From NCBI RefSeq assembly GCF_041504345.1, contig NZ_CP167895.1, positions 620,001 through 684,000 of the forward strand: a stretch of DNA of 64,000 nt, given 5' to 3'. This document shows, one piece after another, positions 41,266 to 50,954 of this stretch. The notes beneath the pieces are model-generated. The model saw nothing but the letters and a program-made list of their open reading frames with translations. It did no database searches and had not been told where the DNA came from. A program made the position numbers and the translations under genes. How positions within the stretch are numbered: position 1 is the first letter of the stretch; every line of letters begins with the position of its first letter. The stretch comes from Vibrio sp. BS-M-Sm-2 (GTDB lineage: Bacteria; Pseudomonadota; Gammaproteobacteria; Enterobacterales; Vibrionaceae).

Positions 41266-43314
41266 TTATTCGTAACTTAAACCATGTCCGAACGGGTAAA
41301 GGGTGTCGGCTTGATTATACCCAGGATAGTCTGAGTCTTGGTTTTGAATGGCTTGGGCACTGTTTGCTAAAGCAAATGGCAGCTTTCCTTGAGGTGCAAA
41401 GTTACCTGAAAGCACTTCCATGAGGTTGCTATCTGATACACCAAATGTCGCTATCACGGCCCCTGCTTGCTTAAGATTACTTTGATCGTCTAATACGAAT
41501 GGTTGTCTAAAGTTGATGGACAATACCGTTTTGTCAGCGCCCACTTCGTTCATGACGGCTTTAATGTCGCTTAGGCTTGGTTCGATATGCCAAGAGGCGG
41601 CAGTAGCCATTTCGCTGAACGCAAGAATATCGAGTTCATCTGGGTTTGCACCACCAAAGATAAGATCAGGATCTGAACCTTCGTTAGATACGCGAACACG
41701 AATAACCGCATAGTCCGTATCGGCTGGAACTGGTGGACGTGTTTCTCCCGTTTCGTAATCACCAGAAGTCACGGTAAAGTTGTACTTGTCGTCTCCTGCA
41801 ATGTTTTCGTCCATTCCCATGACATACAGAGCAACAGGAGCTTGTGCGGTTGATTCAGCTAAAGGTAAAGTCTTATTGGTATTTTGAAGTAAGACGACAG
41901 ATTTTTTCTGTGCGTAATCAGCGCGTTCTTGGTACTTCTCGTTGCCTAAAATCTCTTGGGCTTTTTTCTCATCAACGTAAGTGTTTTCGAAAAGGCCAAG
42001 CTTGAATTGTTCTTCAAGTAAGCGCGTTACGGATAGGTCGACACGCTCTTCGGTGAGCAGATCCTTTTCGACCAGTTTCACGATGACTTCTTTATCATGG
42101 AAACCTGAAAGCACATCAACGCCTGCTTCGACCGCCATTGCAACCTGTTCATCAATCGTTTTGTGTTCCACACCCCATGCTCGATCGCCAATAATGCCGG
42201 TATCTGAGTTCACGTTACCTGTGTAGCCTAATTCGTCTCTGAGCAAATCGGTGACAATGCCTTTTGAAAAGGACATGCCCACATCATTTGGCATCCACTT
42301 TTGATCTACAGGGATGCCGTAGTAAGGCATGATTGAAGAAGCGCCAGCCTCAATTGCGGCAATAAACGGTTTTAGGTGATAATCAAAATTGTTCTTTGGA
42401 TAGACTTGGTTCTTACCGAAGTCATAGTGTGGGTCACCGCCGTTTTCTTGTGGACCGCCGCCAGGGAAGTGTTTGATGGTTAGCGCGATACTGTCTTCGT
42501 TGACCTCACCGCCATCCTGCAACCCTTTGATCAGTGAGCGCATAATGTCAGACGCTAAATCTGCATCTTCGGTAAAGGTCTCATGCACTCGATACCAGCG
42601 AGGTTCTGTCGCCAAATCCATCATGTATCCGTACATACTGCGCAGGCCGATTGAAGACCATTCGTCATTCATGATGCCAGCAAATTCAGTGATCAAATCC
42701 ATGTCACGAGTGGCTGCTAAACCTGCCTCTTTAGGCCAAGCAGAAAAGGCACCTGAAGAAACGTTGATCCCAGCTTTAGCTGATGGATCTATGTGGTTAC
42801 GAGCATTGGATTTGAATAGAGCGGGGATACCCATTCGCGTTTGTTCACGCAGTTCTTGAACACTATTCATGAACTGGGCAGCTTCTGTTGGGGTTATCTG
42901 ACAGCCTGAACGGCCAGTATCACAATCAGGTGTGTTAGTTGGGTTTTCAACTACGCTGTTACGGAAGATAAAGCGCGTCATTTGGGCATCGGCAATCATG
43001 TCTTGCCCGGCACTGCTAACAAGTCCACCCTCGGCTGAGTTTAAGGTGTCAATGAGCATCATGCCGGCTTTCTCATCTAGCGTCATTCGGCTAACCAAGT
43101 CTGCTGCTCGTTCTTCTGGAGATAATCGCCAGTCTTCAAAGGGTTCCAGTTTTCCATTGCCGTTAGAATCTCGGAATTGGTAACCCTCAACGTTCAATAC
43201 ATCATGAACACGAGAGTGAACTTGGGGTTGCTGGAGGTTATTGTCGCTATCAGATGAGTTGCATCCTGCAAGAAGCAACGCGATTGCTATAGGTGTCAGG
43301 GTAAGACGCTTCAT
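41266..43314 (-). CDS. GH3-family exo-glycosidase, lipoprotein
   Basis: 682 residues from the ATG at 43314 (AGGAT site upstream; a GTG two codons earlier is less likely). The lipobox LLLAGC places it in an outer or inner membrane facing the periplasm. GH3 N-terminal barrel about 60-410, with the nucleophile Asp expected in GNVNSDTGIIG and substrate-site KHFPGGGPQENGGDPH; the C-terminal alpha/beta sandwich starts near KKSVVLLQNTNKTLPL. The typical product is a beta-linked monosaccharide. A perfect UxuR-type operator at 43378-43389 ties it to glucuronate metabolism, so it may release glucuronate or its partner sugar. Confidence 0.88.
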   Translation of the reverse strand: MKRLTLTPIAIALLLAGCNSSDSDNNLQQPQVHSRVHDVLNVEGYQFRDSNGNGKLEPFEDWRLSPEERAADLVSRMTLDEKAGMMLIDTLNSAEGGLVSSAGQDMIADAQMTRFIFRNSVVENPTNTPDCDTGRSGCQITPTEAAQFMNSVQELREQTRMGIPALFKSNARNHIDPSAKAGINVSSGAFSAWPKEAGLAATRDMDLITEFAGIMNDEWSSIGLRSMYGYMMDLATEPRWYRVHETFTEDADLASDIMRSLIKGLQDGGEVNEDSIALTIKHFPGGGPQENGGDPHYDFGKNQVYPKNNFDYHLKPFIAAIEAGASSIMPYYGIPVDQKWMPNDVGMSFSKGIVTDLLRDELGYTGNVNSDTGIIGDRAWGVEHKTIDEQVAMAVEAGVDVLSGFHDKEVIVKLVEKDLLTEERVDLSVTRLLEEQFKLGLFENTYVDEKKAQEILGNEKYQERADYAQKKSVVLLQNTNKTLPLAESTAQAPVALYVMGMDENIAGDDKYNFTVTSGDYETGETRPPVPADTDYAVIRVRVSNEGSDPDLIFGGANPDELDILAFSEMATAASWHIEPSLSDIKAVMNEVGADKTVLSINFRQPFVLDDQSNLKQAGAVIATFGVSDSNLMEVLSGNFAPQGKLPFALANSAQAIQNQDSDYPGYNQADTLYPFGHGLSYE

Positions 43315-43375
43315 GGTCACGATCCTATTGTTAGTATAATAATAAGTACATGACCAATTTTAATAATTAACGGAT

Positions 43376-43391
43376 TATTGGTTAACCAAAA
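43376..43391 (-). promoter_or_regulatory. UxuR-type operator before the GH3 gene
   Basis: The core TTGGT-TA-ACCAA (43378-43389) is a perfect palindrome and matches the known UxuR/ExuR consensus arms (AATTGGT, ACCAATT). It lies about 65 bases upstream of the start. Confidence 0.75.
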
Positions 43392-43586
43392 TAAAGCAAA
43401 CTAAAGATTTGGATCACCATATAAATTTAATTGGTGATTTAATTCAATTTAGTACTGGAAATATATTGACGACGTTTAAATAACGTAAACTTAATTAGAT
43501 TTGATTTTTTGATATCCAATTAATTCCCCATTTAATTAGTGGTGTATTACTTCCATATTTTAAATCTAGAATAAAAAATTTATTGC

Positions 43587-44090
43587 CTATTTTATAGTTA
43601 ACAATCTGCGCTGATGTAAACGATAGATAGTGACTATGTTGGTGACTATAAAGGTGATTTCGACAAAGGAGCCTCCAATTGAACCAATCCAAATGTTATG
43701 GCTAGCCCAACAGAAGGAATTGAATAAGATTAATGATCTCAAGGCGATGCCTTGTCTTGAAAAGAGTGCCCATGTCGCAACGGACGAACCAACAACCGTA
43801 ATAAACTCAAAGAAATGGTTCATGTTGGGCAAAGTCATGCACCACATCAAGCCAATAAAGAACCACATCACTTTGCGCGATTGAGTTTTTATCGATACGT
43901 AACTGCGAATAGCATTAATAATTACGCCTATAGCAGCCACTATGGCACCTATTAATATGAAATGGATACTCATAACAAAACAAAAGATCATCATCTGGCA
44001 GCGAAAACGCATATCATCTTTTTGCCAAAAGGCCATTACACCGATACAAAAAGCCAGGCCGCCAACTCCTTGTGTTATCCATTTTTCCAT
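43587..44090 (-). CDS. ygjV: YgjV-family inner-membrane protein
   Basis: 167 residues with about six hydrophobic helices; recognised as the YgjV (Imp-YgjV) family from the start GGLAFCIGVMAFWQKDD and the WASHNIWIGSIGG end. Function unknown. In E. coli ygjV lies beside the uxaCA/exuT uronate genes, and here it lies between uronate genes too. Confidence 0.8.
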   Translation of the reverse strand: MEKWITQGVGGLAFCIGVMAFWQKDDMRFRCQMMIFCFVMSIHFILIGAIVAAIGVIINAIRSYVSIKTQSRKVMWFFIGLMWCMTLPNMNHFFEFITVVGSSVATWALFSRQGIALRSLILFNSFCWASHNIWIGSIGGSFVEITFIVTNIVTIYRLHQRRLLTIK

Positions 44091-44162
44091 ATTTAGCCTT
44101 TATTTTTAGATGCTATCGAGCACGATTAAATAATTAACTTTAAGAGAATAATGCTCAACCAT

Positions 44163-44187
44163 AAAATAACCCTCCAAAAGGAGGGCT
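44163..44187 (-). terminator. Terminator of the TRAP-uxu-kdgK-eda operon
   Basis: On the minus strand, AGCCCTCC-TTTT-GGAGGGT followed by TATTTTA. Confidence 0.8.
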
Positions 44188-44220
44188 AGATATAACGTTA
44201 AAGGTGCTATTGCATTAGGT

Positions 44221-44847
44221 TTAATTGACTAACTTAACGGCTTCACGAGTTAAATTAGCCAGCTGTTCCCAATTACCTTCTTCAATTAGCTTCTTATCCA
44301 CCATCCAAGTACCACCACATGCGAGCACTCGAGGTATCGCTAGGTAGTCTTTGATGTTGTTTGGGTTAATGCCACCTGTCGGCATGATCTCAATATCCGT
44401 GTAAGGCGCAAGAAGTGACTTAACCATGTTGATGCCACCTGATGCTTCAGCTGGGAAGAACTTCAATGTGGTTAAGCCCATTTCTAGAGCGGCTTCTACT
44501 GTACTCGGGTTGTTGACCCCAGGAATGATATCAATACCAATCTCTTGGCAGGCTCTTACCGTATTTGGGTTAAAGCCAGGAGAGACTACAAACGTTGCGC
44601 CTGCTTCTTTAGCGGCGATCGCCTGCTCACGATTGAGCACAGTGCCAGCGCCGATCAACATGTTTGGTTGCGATTCACGAAGTAGACGAATTGCTTCGAC
44701 AGCCGCTTCAGAACGGAAAGTGATTTCTGCCGCTGGTAGGCCATTTTCGGCTAAAACTTTACCTAGAGGGATGATGTCTTCTGCCTTGTCGATAGCGATA
44801 ACAGGAATGACTTTCAGTGCTTTTAGTTGTTCTTTAATACTAGACAT
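44221..44847 (-). CDS. eda: KDPG/KHG aldolase, copy 2
   Basis: 208 residues; Schiff-base Lys in TLKFFPAEASGG, Glu and Arg in AAEITFRS. It is the last gene of the glucuronate operon, directly after kdgK, and a close paralogue of the copy at 26682-27311. Confidence 0.95.
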   Translation of the reverse strand: MSSIKEQLKALKVIPVIAIDKAEDIIPLGKVLAENGLPAAEITFRSEAAVEAIRLLRESQPNMLIGAGTVLNREQAIAAKEAGATFVVSPGFNPNTVRACQEIGIDIIPGVNNPSTVEAALEMGLTTLKFFPAEASGGINMVKSLLAPYTDIEIMPTGGINPNNIKDYLAIPRVLACGGTWMVDKKLIEEGNWEQLANLTREAVKLVN

Positions 44848-44856
44848 GTGTGGTCC

Positions 44857-45834
44857 TTAAGCGACGCCAAGCGCCGGTTTTGTGAATGCTTTTGGAATGA
44901 TAGCGCCACGATGTTGAATCACCGCGCCAGCCATTGCGTTGCCTCTTTGGCATGCGGTCGCTAAATCTGCGCCTACAAGGTATGCCGATAAGAAGCCACC
45001 ATTAAATGAATCGCCTGCGGAGGTGGTGTCCACCACTTGTGCGACAGGTTGGGTTGGCACGGGTTGTGGAGCCAAAACCGTACCTGAACCCTGATTCGTG
45101 GAATCTTGAACTAGGCAGCCATCAGCGCCTAATTTTATGATGCACTTGTTTACGCCTAATGTCTTCAGGCGGTTTATCGTTTGTTCTGGGGAGCTGTCAC
45201 CCCAAATCAGCTGTTCATCATCAAACGTTACCAGTGCAACATCAGTGAGTTGATACATGGCTTGGTAAATGTTTTTTACGGTCTGATTGTCGTCTTGTGG
45301 CCATAGCGCTGGGCGGAAGTTACTATCAAAAGCGACTTCAACCCCTTGTGTTTTGAGTTCGACCAACAGATTGAGCAACGAGATACGATCTTCTTCCGGT
45401 AAAATAGCTAAGGTAATGCCACTTAAGAAAACCACGTCTACTTGAGTTAATGCTTGCTTGATCTGTGCGAAACTTGGATGTTGAAGCAGGTATCGCGCTG
45501 CAGATTGGTTGCGCCAGTATAAGAATGTACGCTCACCTTGGTCATCAAGTTGGATTAGGTATAAGCCGGGTGTGCGAGTTTCATCAAGGAGTACTAAATC
45601 CGTCGCAACGCCCTCATCTTGCCAGCGAGACAGCATACCTTTACTAATGGGGTCGGTACCAAGAGCAGTGACATAAGAGACTTTAACGTCCCCAAGGTTT
45701 ACATTGGCTTCACAGCCACGACTTAGATAAATCGCGGCATTCAGTGTGTCACCACCGAATGTTTGATGCATTGAGCCAAATGGTTTTCCGTTCAGCTCAA
45801 TCATACATTCACCAATAATGGCGATATGTTTCAT
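44857..45834 (-). CDS. kdgK: 2-keto-3-deoxygluconate kinase, copy 2
   Basis: PfkB kinase of 325 residues (MKHIAIIGECMIELNGKPFGS; VDTTSAGDSFNGGFLS). Fits the uronate pathway step KDG to KDPG. Nine bases before eda and three bases after uxaC, so strictly co-transcribed. Confidence 0.95.
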   Translation of the reverse strand: MKHIAIIGECMIELNGKPFGSMHQTFGGDTLNAAIYLSRGCEANVNLGDVKVSYVTALGTDPISKGMLSRWQDEGVATDLVLLDETRTPGLYLIQLDDQGERTFLYWRNQSAARYLLQHPSFAQIKQALTQVDVVFLSGITLAILPEEDRISLLNLLVELKTQGVEVAFDSNFRPALWPQDDNQTVKNIYQAMYQLTDVALVTFDDEQLIWGDSSPEQTINRLKTLGVNKCIIKLGADGCLVQDSTNQGSGTVLAPQPVPTQPVAQVVDTTSAGDSFNGGFLSAYLVGADLATACQRGNAMAGAVIQHRGAIIPKAFTKPALGVA

Positions 45835-45837
45835 CAG

Positions 45838-47250
45838 TTATGCCCTCTCTTCAAAGTAACGCTTAGCATTACCAAAACAGATGTCTTCAATCATTGGACC
45901 AAGCAGTGACATATCATTTGGTACTTCACCATTTTCAGCCCAGCGGCCAACCATGTCACATAAGATACGGCGGAAATATTCGTGACGAGTGTAAGACAGG
46001 AAGCTGCGAGAATCGGTCAGCATGCCGACAAACTGGCTGAGCAGGCCAAGTTGAGATAACTGCTCCATTTGACGTTGCATGCCGTCTTTCTGATCGTTGA
46101 ACCACCAACCAGAACCGAACTGGACTTTGCCCGCGATGCCGCCACCTTGGAAGTTACCAATCATGGTTGCCATCATCTCGTTATCGCGAGGGTTTAAGCA
46201 GTAAAGGATGGTGCGAGGCAGCTCGTTGCTTTGATCCATCTCGTCTAATAGGTGAGCCAATTCGAAGGCAAACGTCTTGTCGCTGATCGAATCAAACCCT
46301 GCATCTGCGCCTAACAGTTGGAACATACGCGTGTTGTTATTGCGTTGAGCACCAATGTGAAGCTGCATTACCCAACCCATTGCGGCGTAGCGCTTGCCTA
46401 ACCACACTTGAACGGCTGTTGAGAACTGTGCACATTCTAAATCGGTGAGCGTTTCGCCGTTGAGGCGTCGAGTTAACAGAGCATCCAAATCCGATTCTGA
46501 TCGAACAGGTGCGTAGCGAACCACTTCGATACCATGGTCTGCTGCACGGCAACCATGATCGTTGAAATGCGCTAGGCGGCTGTCTAAAGCACTCAATAGA
46601 TGATGGAAGTGTGTGATCTCAATATCAGCAACCATGCTTAACTTTTGCAGGTAATCCGCAAAGCCATCAAGTTCAATTTTGAATGCCTTATCTGGGCGCC
46701 AGCTCGGTAGAACTTTCACATCAAATGAACTGTCTTGAGCGATCGCTTTATGGTGTTCAAGAGAGTCGATAGGGTCATCCGTCGTGCCGGCCATCACAAC
46801 ATTCATTTGCTGCATGATGCCGCGAGCACTAAATTCCGGTGTCGCTAATAGCTCGTTGCCTTCGTGCCAAATTTGGTCAGCTGTTTCTGGGCTCAATAGA
46901 GTGCCAGTAATACCAAATGGGCGACGAAGTTCTAAGTGAGTCCAGTGGTAAAGAGGATTACCTAAGGTTTGAGGGACGGTTTTTGCCCATGCCATAAACT
47001 TGTGATAATCACTTGCGCCTCCAGTAATCAGGCGTTCGTCGATCCCTGCTGAACGCATGCCACGCCATTTGTAGTGGTCACCCTCAAGCCAAATCTTAGA
47101 CATGTTTTCGAACTGACGATCTTGAGCCACTTCTGCCGGGTTTAGGTGGCAGTGATAGTCATAAATCGGCTGGTGGCTTGCGTGTTCGTGGTACAAGCGG
47201 CGCGCTGTCTCATTCGACAGTAAAAAGTCTTCACATAAGAAACTCTTCAT
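45838..47250 (-). CDS. uxaC: Glucuronate isomerase
   Basis: Converts D-glucuronate to D-fructuronate (and galacturonate to tagaturonate). 470 residues, the same length as the E. coli enzyme, with the family stretches YDYHCHLNPAEVAQD, VLPSWRPDKAF, MQLHIGAQRNNNTRMF and GMLTDSRSFLSYTRHEYFRR. Confidence 0.96.
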   Translation of the reverse strand: MKSFLCEDFLLSNETARRLYHEHASHQPIYDYHCHLNPAEVAQDRQFENMSKIWLEGDHYKWRGMRSAGIDERLITGGASDYHKFMAWAKTVPQTLGNPLYHWTHLELRRPFGITGTLLSPETADQIWHEGNELLATPEFSARGIMQQMNVVMAGTTDDPIDSLEHHKAIAQDSSFDVKVLPSWRPDKAFKIELDGFADYLQKLSMVADIEITHFHHLLSALDSRLAHFNDHGCRAADHGIEVVRYAPVRSESDLDALLTRRLNGETLTDLECAQFSTAVQVWLGKRYAAMGWVMQLHIGAQRNNNTRMFQLLGADAGFDSISDKTFAFELAHLLDEMDQSNELPRTILYCLNPRDNEMMATMIGNFQGGGIAGKVQFGSGWWFNDQKDGMQRQMEQLSQLGLLSQFVGMLTDSRSFLSYTRHEYFRRILCDMVGRWAENGEVPNDMSLLGPMIEDICFGNAKRYFEERA

Positions 47251-47262
47251 TGTTTGTTCTCC

Positions 47263-48726
47263 TTATAACGCAGCCACGGTAGCAACGGCACCGTGTTCAA
47301 TTAATGATTGGTACGCTGAACTTACTGCATCAATGACCTGTGGGTTTTGACCTAGCTCGGCAGGGAAAATTGCTTCAACCGCAAGCAACGCCGGAACCAC
47401 AGATACATTGAGTCCATGCTCGTCACAGATCTGGCGAAGTGTGTCTGCCATTGGATCGCGGACATCGATCTCATTGCCTTGCTCATCAACACCCGATACA
47501 TAACGCATCCAGCCAGCAATGGCGGTTGCAAGCCACGAGAAATCTGATCCTTGCTCTAAATGGAATCGCAAGCTGCCACCCATACGCTGAGGGATCTTCT
47601 GACTACCATCCATCGCAATCTGCCATGTCTTATGTTTCAAACTTGGGTTGGTGAAGCGGTTGATCAGCAAGGTTGCGTAACCTTCCAAATCAGTCCCTTC
47701 AGGCATCGTTAGTGAAGGTGCTTGGGATTTCATCATCATGTCAAAAGCGGCTTTGCGGTAGCCTGCATCTGTCATGGTGTCGGAAATATGGTCGTAACCA
47801 CCAAGGTATCCAAGGTAAGCAAGGAAAGAGTGACTGCCATTGAGCATACGCAGTTTCATCTCTTCGTAAGGCACCACATCTTCTACGAACTCTGCGCCAG
47901 CAACATTCCAGTCTGGGCGGCCTGCCACAAAGTTATCTTCAATCACCCATTGGCGGAATGGTTCACAGGCGATGCCACATGGATCTTCACAACCAAGCAG
48001 TTCTGCAATTTCTGTCAGTGTCTCTTCGGTTGCTGCAGGTACGATGCGGTCAACCATGGTGCATGGGAAGGTGACATTGGTTTCAATCCAATCACGTAAT
48101 TCTGGGTCAAGCAGTTGAGCAAACTCAATGATCGCTGCTTTTGCTACATGACCGTTCTCTTGCACGTTGTCGCAAGACATCACCGTGAATGGTGTTAAGC
48201 CACGTTCGCGGCGAATTTTTAGGGCTTGGACAATATAGCCAAGCGCAGATTTTGGTTGAGTTGGGTTAGCTAGGTCTGCGATGACTAATGGGTTATTTTT
48301 GTCGAGTTTTCCGGTCGTAGGGTCAGCGCAGTAGCCTTTTTCTGTGATGGTCATAGACACGATAGCGACTTGAGGCTCTGCCATTTTTTCTAATACGGTT
48401 TCGATGCCGTCTAGGCTTGGGTGAAGAGATTCTGTCACTGAGCCGATCACTTTAACGTCTGTGGATTCAGCGCCTTTTTCAGCTACGGTGTAAAGGTGGT
48501 CTTGCGCGCGAAGTGATTTAATTAGGTCTTCGCCGCCGAATAGGTTTATCTCACAAATGCCCCAATCAGTGTTGGTTTTGCTGAGCATTTCATTGGTGAA
48601 TAGCGCTTGGTGAGCTCGGTGAAATGCACCAAAACCTAGGTGCACAATACGGCTTTGGAGTGCTGAACGGTCGTAGTCAGGTCGTAATACAGTGTTTGGC
48701 AGCGTAGAGTTAGCAACAGTCTTCAT
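47263..48726 (-). CDS. uxuB: Fructuronate reductase (mannitol dehydrogenase family)
   Basis: NADH-dependent reduction of D-fructuronate to D-mannonate. 487 residues: N-terminal nucleotide-binding fold (IVHLGFGAFHRAHQALF), a middle region MSCDNVQENGHV, and the catalytic Lys region (EEMKLRMLNGSHSFLAYLGYL). Between uxaC and the TRAP genes, matching the pathway order; the absence of altronate enzymes fits a glucuronate rather than galacturonate route. Confidence 0.94.
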   Translation of the reverse strand: MKTVANSTLPNTVLRPDYDRSALQSRIVHLGFGAFHRAHQALFTNEMLSKTNTDWGICEINLFGGEDLIKSLRAQDHLYTVAEKGAESTDVKVIGSVTESLHPSLDGIETVLEKMAEPQVAIVSMTITEKGYCADPTTGKLDKNNPLVIADLANPTQPKSALGYIVQALKIRRERGLTPFTVMSCDNVQENGHVAKAAIIEFAQLLDPELRDWIETNVTFPCTMVDRIVPAATEETLTEIAELLGCEDPCGIACEPFRQWVIEDNFVAGRPDWNVAGAEFVEDVVPYEEMKLRMLNGSHSFLAYLGYLGGYDHISDTMTDAGYRKAAFDMMMKSQAPSLTMPEGTDLEGYATLLINRFTNPSLKHKTWQIAMDGSQKIPQRMGGSLRFHLEQGSDFSWLATAIAGWMRYVSGVDEQGNEIDVRDPMADTLRQICDEHGLNVSVVPALLAVEAIFPAELGQNPQVIDAVSSAYQSLIEHGAVATVAAL

Positions 48727-48822
48727 TATTCAGTTCCTTTTCCCGCCAGCGAGCCAACGGGATTTTATTATTTGATTATACGTTTGAGTGTTTAGCAGTC
48801 CTAGAATGTATCTGAGACCAAA

Positions 48823-50130
48823 TTACGAACCGTAACCCAGCACCAATTCAGGTAGGAACAAGCTCAGCTCAGGGATAAAAGTAACGGCCATTAGGGCAGC
48901 AATCAGTGCTGCATAGAATGGCAGTAACGGCTTGATGACTTTGTCGATAGCGATGTTGGCAACCGAACAGCCGATGAATAGAGCACTACCTACTGGCGGC
49001 GTACAGATACCGATAGCAAGGTTGAATGTCATCATGATGCCGAAGTGAACAGGATCGATGCCTAGATCCAATGCGATTGGCAAGAAGATTGGAGTGAAGA
49101 TCAGTACCGCTGGCGTCATATCCATGAAGATACCCACAATCAGCAGGATGATGTTGATGATCAATAGAATCATTAGCGGGTTATCAGAAACCGCCAATAA
49201 TGCATCAGCAATCATGTAAGGCACATCGGCGTTCGCCATTGCCCAAGACATCCCCATTGATGCGCCAACAAGTAATAGAACGATAGAAGTTGTTACTGCA
49301 GACTCAAGGATGATCTTTGGAATATCACGCCATTTTACTTCACGGTAGATAAGCACGGCTAAAACAAACGTGTATACCACAGCAATTGCAGAAGCTTCAG
49401 TCGCAGTAAAGATACCGCCAATGATGCCACCCATGATGATGCCGATCAGTGCTAAAGAAGGTGCCGCTTTTAAGAAAGTATCCCAAACCATTGATAATGA
49501 AGGACGCGCTGCCACTGGGTAACCACGACGTTTTGCAATGATACCCGCCACAATCATGATGCTGAGCCCCATGATGAGACCTGGGATATAGCCCGCTAAG
49601 AACAGCGCCGCAATTGAAGTACCACCAGAAACCAACGAGAAAACGATCAGCGTGTTACTTGGCGGAATCAATAGACCGGTAGGACACGATGTAATGTTTA
49701 CTGCAGCAGAGAAGTTTTCGTCGTAGCCATCTTTCTTTTGCAGAGGAGACATGGTGCCACCAACTGCAGCCGCCGATGCAACCGCTGAGCCTGAGATAGA
49801 ACCAAACATCATGTTTGCCATCACGTTTACGTGTGCCAATGAACCCGGTAGACGACCACCCAACACTTTCGCGAAGTTGATCAAACGCAGCGCGATGCCG
49901 CCTTGGTTCATGATGTTGCCCGCCAAAATGAAGAACGGGATTGCCAGTAGAGCAAAGTTATCAAGGCCAGCAGCCATACGTTGAGCAACTACAGCGATTG
50001 CAGGCTCAAGCGGTAAGCTCATCAAGATGGTTGCCAGTGACGATAAACCAATCGCAAAAGAGACCGGTACACCGATTGTAAGCAGTACAGCGAAACTACC
50101 GAATAAGGTCAGTATTACTTGCCATTCCAT
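48823..50130 (-). CDS. TRAP transporter large permease (DctM-like)
   Basis: 435 residues, about twelve helices, with the typical FGSISGSAVASAAAVGGTM and ILLIVGIFMDMTPAVLIFTPIFLP. Sodium-driven uptake of a sugar acid, here probably a hexuronate, together with the small permease and binding protein. Confidence 0.93.
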   Translation of the reverse strand: MEWQVILTLFGSFAVLLTIGVPVSFAIGLSSLATILMSLPLEPAIAVVAQRMAAGLDNFALLAIPFFILAGNIMNQGGIALRLINFAKVLGGRLPGSLAHVNVMANMMFGSISGSAVASAAAVGGTMSPLQKKDGYDENFSAAVNITSCPTGLLIPPSNTLIVFSLVSGGTSIAALFLAGYIPGLIMGLSIMIVAGIIAKRRGYPVAARPSLSMVWDTFLKAAPSLALIGIIMGGIIGGIFTATEASAIAVVYTFVLAVLIYREVKWRDIPKIILESAVTTSIVLLLVGASMGMSWAMANADVPYMIADALLAVSDNPLMILLIINIILLIVGIFMDMTPAVLIFTPIFLPIALDLGIDPVHFGIMMTFNLAIGICTPPVGSALFIGCSVANIAIDKVIKPLLPFYAALIAALMAVTFIPELSLFLPELVLGYGS

Positions 50131-50145
50131 TGTGAAATCCTTCTA

Positions 50146-50658
50146 TCAATCAAGTTGTGAGTCGGTGATCAAATCGTCACCTGACATTAATTGTTTAACG
50201 CGTTCGTAGGTAAATACGACGGAGTAAAAAATCATCAAAGCGCCACTAATCGGTAAGCAGAAGTAGATGTAGCCCATTTCTAAACCTAGAGCGGGAGTCA
50301 GCTGTCCCATCGCAAGCGTTTTAGCAGCAAGTTGGCTTCCACCGTGTACCAGAACGATATAAGAGAAAGAAGCGATGGCTATTTGGATAACGATTTCGTT
50401 GATTAATTTGCGTTTGCCAGTCAGCTTCATCGTAAGCAGGTCGATGGCAAGGTGGCGTTTCAGACCCGTAGTGTAAGCAGCACCAATTAAGGCTACCCAC
50501 ATAAAGAGATAACGCGCGAGCTCGTCGGTAACAGTACTTGGTTTGCCAATAACATAGCGGGATAAGACCTGCCATATCACACACAGTACTAAGAAAGACG
50601 ATAGAGACACTGTAAAGGCGGCCAACCCTCTATTTATGTAACTGACCAATTTATTCAT
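50146..50658 (-). CDS. TRAP transporter small permease (DctQ-like)
   Basis: 170 residues, four helices; DctQ pattern VIWQVLSRYVIGKPSTVTDELARYLFMWVALIGAAY. First gene of the operon that runs to eda. The operator at 50698-50709 lies 40 bases upstream. Confidence 0.92.
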   Translation of the reverse strand: MNKLVSYINRGLAAFTVSLSSFLVLCVIWQVLSRYVIGKPSTVTDELARYLFMWVALIGAAYTTGLKRHLAIDLLTMKLTGKRKLINEIVIQIAIASFSYIVLVHGGSQLAAKTLAMGQLTPALGLEMGYIYFCLPISGALMIFYSVVFTYERVKQLMSGDDLITDSQLD

Positions 50659-50697
50659 GTTTATTTCCTTTCAACAAAATTGCGTATCTCATAACAA

Positions 50698-50709
50698 TTG
50701 GTTTACCAA
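50698..50709 (-). promoter_or_regulatory. UxuR-type operator before the TRAP/uxu operon
   Basis: TTGGT-TT-ACCAA within AATTGGTTTACCAATG, a near-perfect match to the UxuR/ExuR palindrome. Confidence 0.75.
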
Positions 50710-50809
50710 TGTAAGAAATTGTTTCTATGTAGGGATGGGATGTTCAAAAATCTGGCTGAATCATAAGCTATTCATTTTTTGGTTGGCGTGAGCAACTTCA
50801 CAAATGATT

Positions 50810-50821
50810 TTGGTTGACCAA
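50810..50821. promoter_or_regulatory. UxuR-type operator between the divergent TRAP genes
   Basis: TTGGT-TG-ACCAA within TTTTGGTTGACCAATTTG. It can serve either direction. Confidence 0.65.
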
Positions 50822-50836
50822 TTTGTGGGTTTTTAT

Positions 50837-50855
50837 TGTGATATTGGTCAATCAA
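50837..50855. promoter_or_regulatory. Overlapping CRP-like and UxuR-like sites
   Basis: TGTGA-TATTGG-TCAAT fits 8 of 10 CRP consensus positions (TGTGA-N6-TCACA) and overlaps TTGGT-CA-ATCAA, a degenerate UxuR-type dyad at 50844-50855. Suggests catabolite control combined with UxuR repression. Confidence 0.5.
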
Positions 50856-50926
50856 TTTTAAATTTCGCTTTGACGGTTCCTTTTTTGAGCCCCAATATGA
50901 GCCCATAACAAAAAACACCCTACATT

Positions 50927-50938
50927 TTGGATAACCAA
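50927..50938 (+). promoter_or_regulatory. Degenerate UxuR-type operator before the TRAP binding protein
   Basis: TTGGA-TA-ACCAA, one base from the ideal dyad, 16 bases upstream of the dctP-like start. Confidence 0.5.
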
Positions 50939-50954
50939 TCCACGGAGAATAAGA

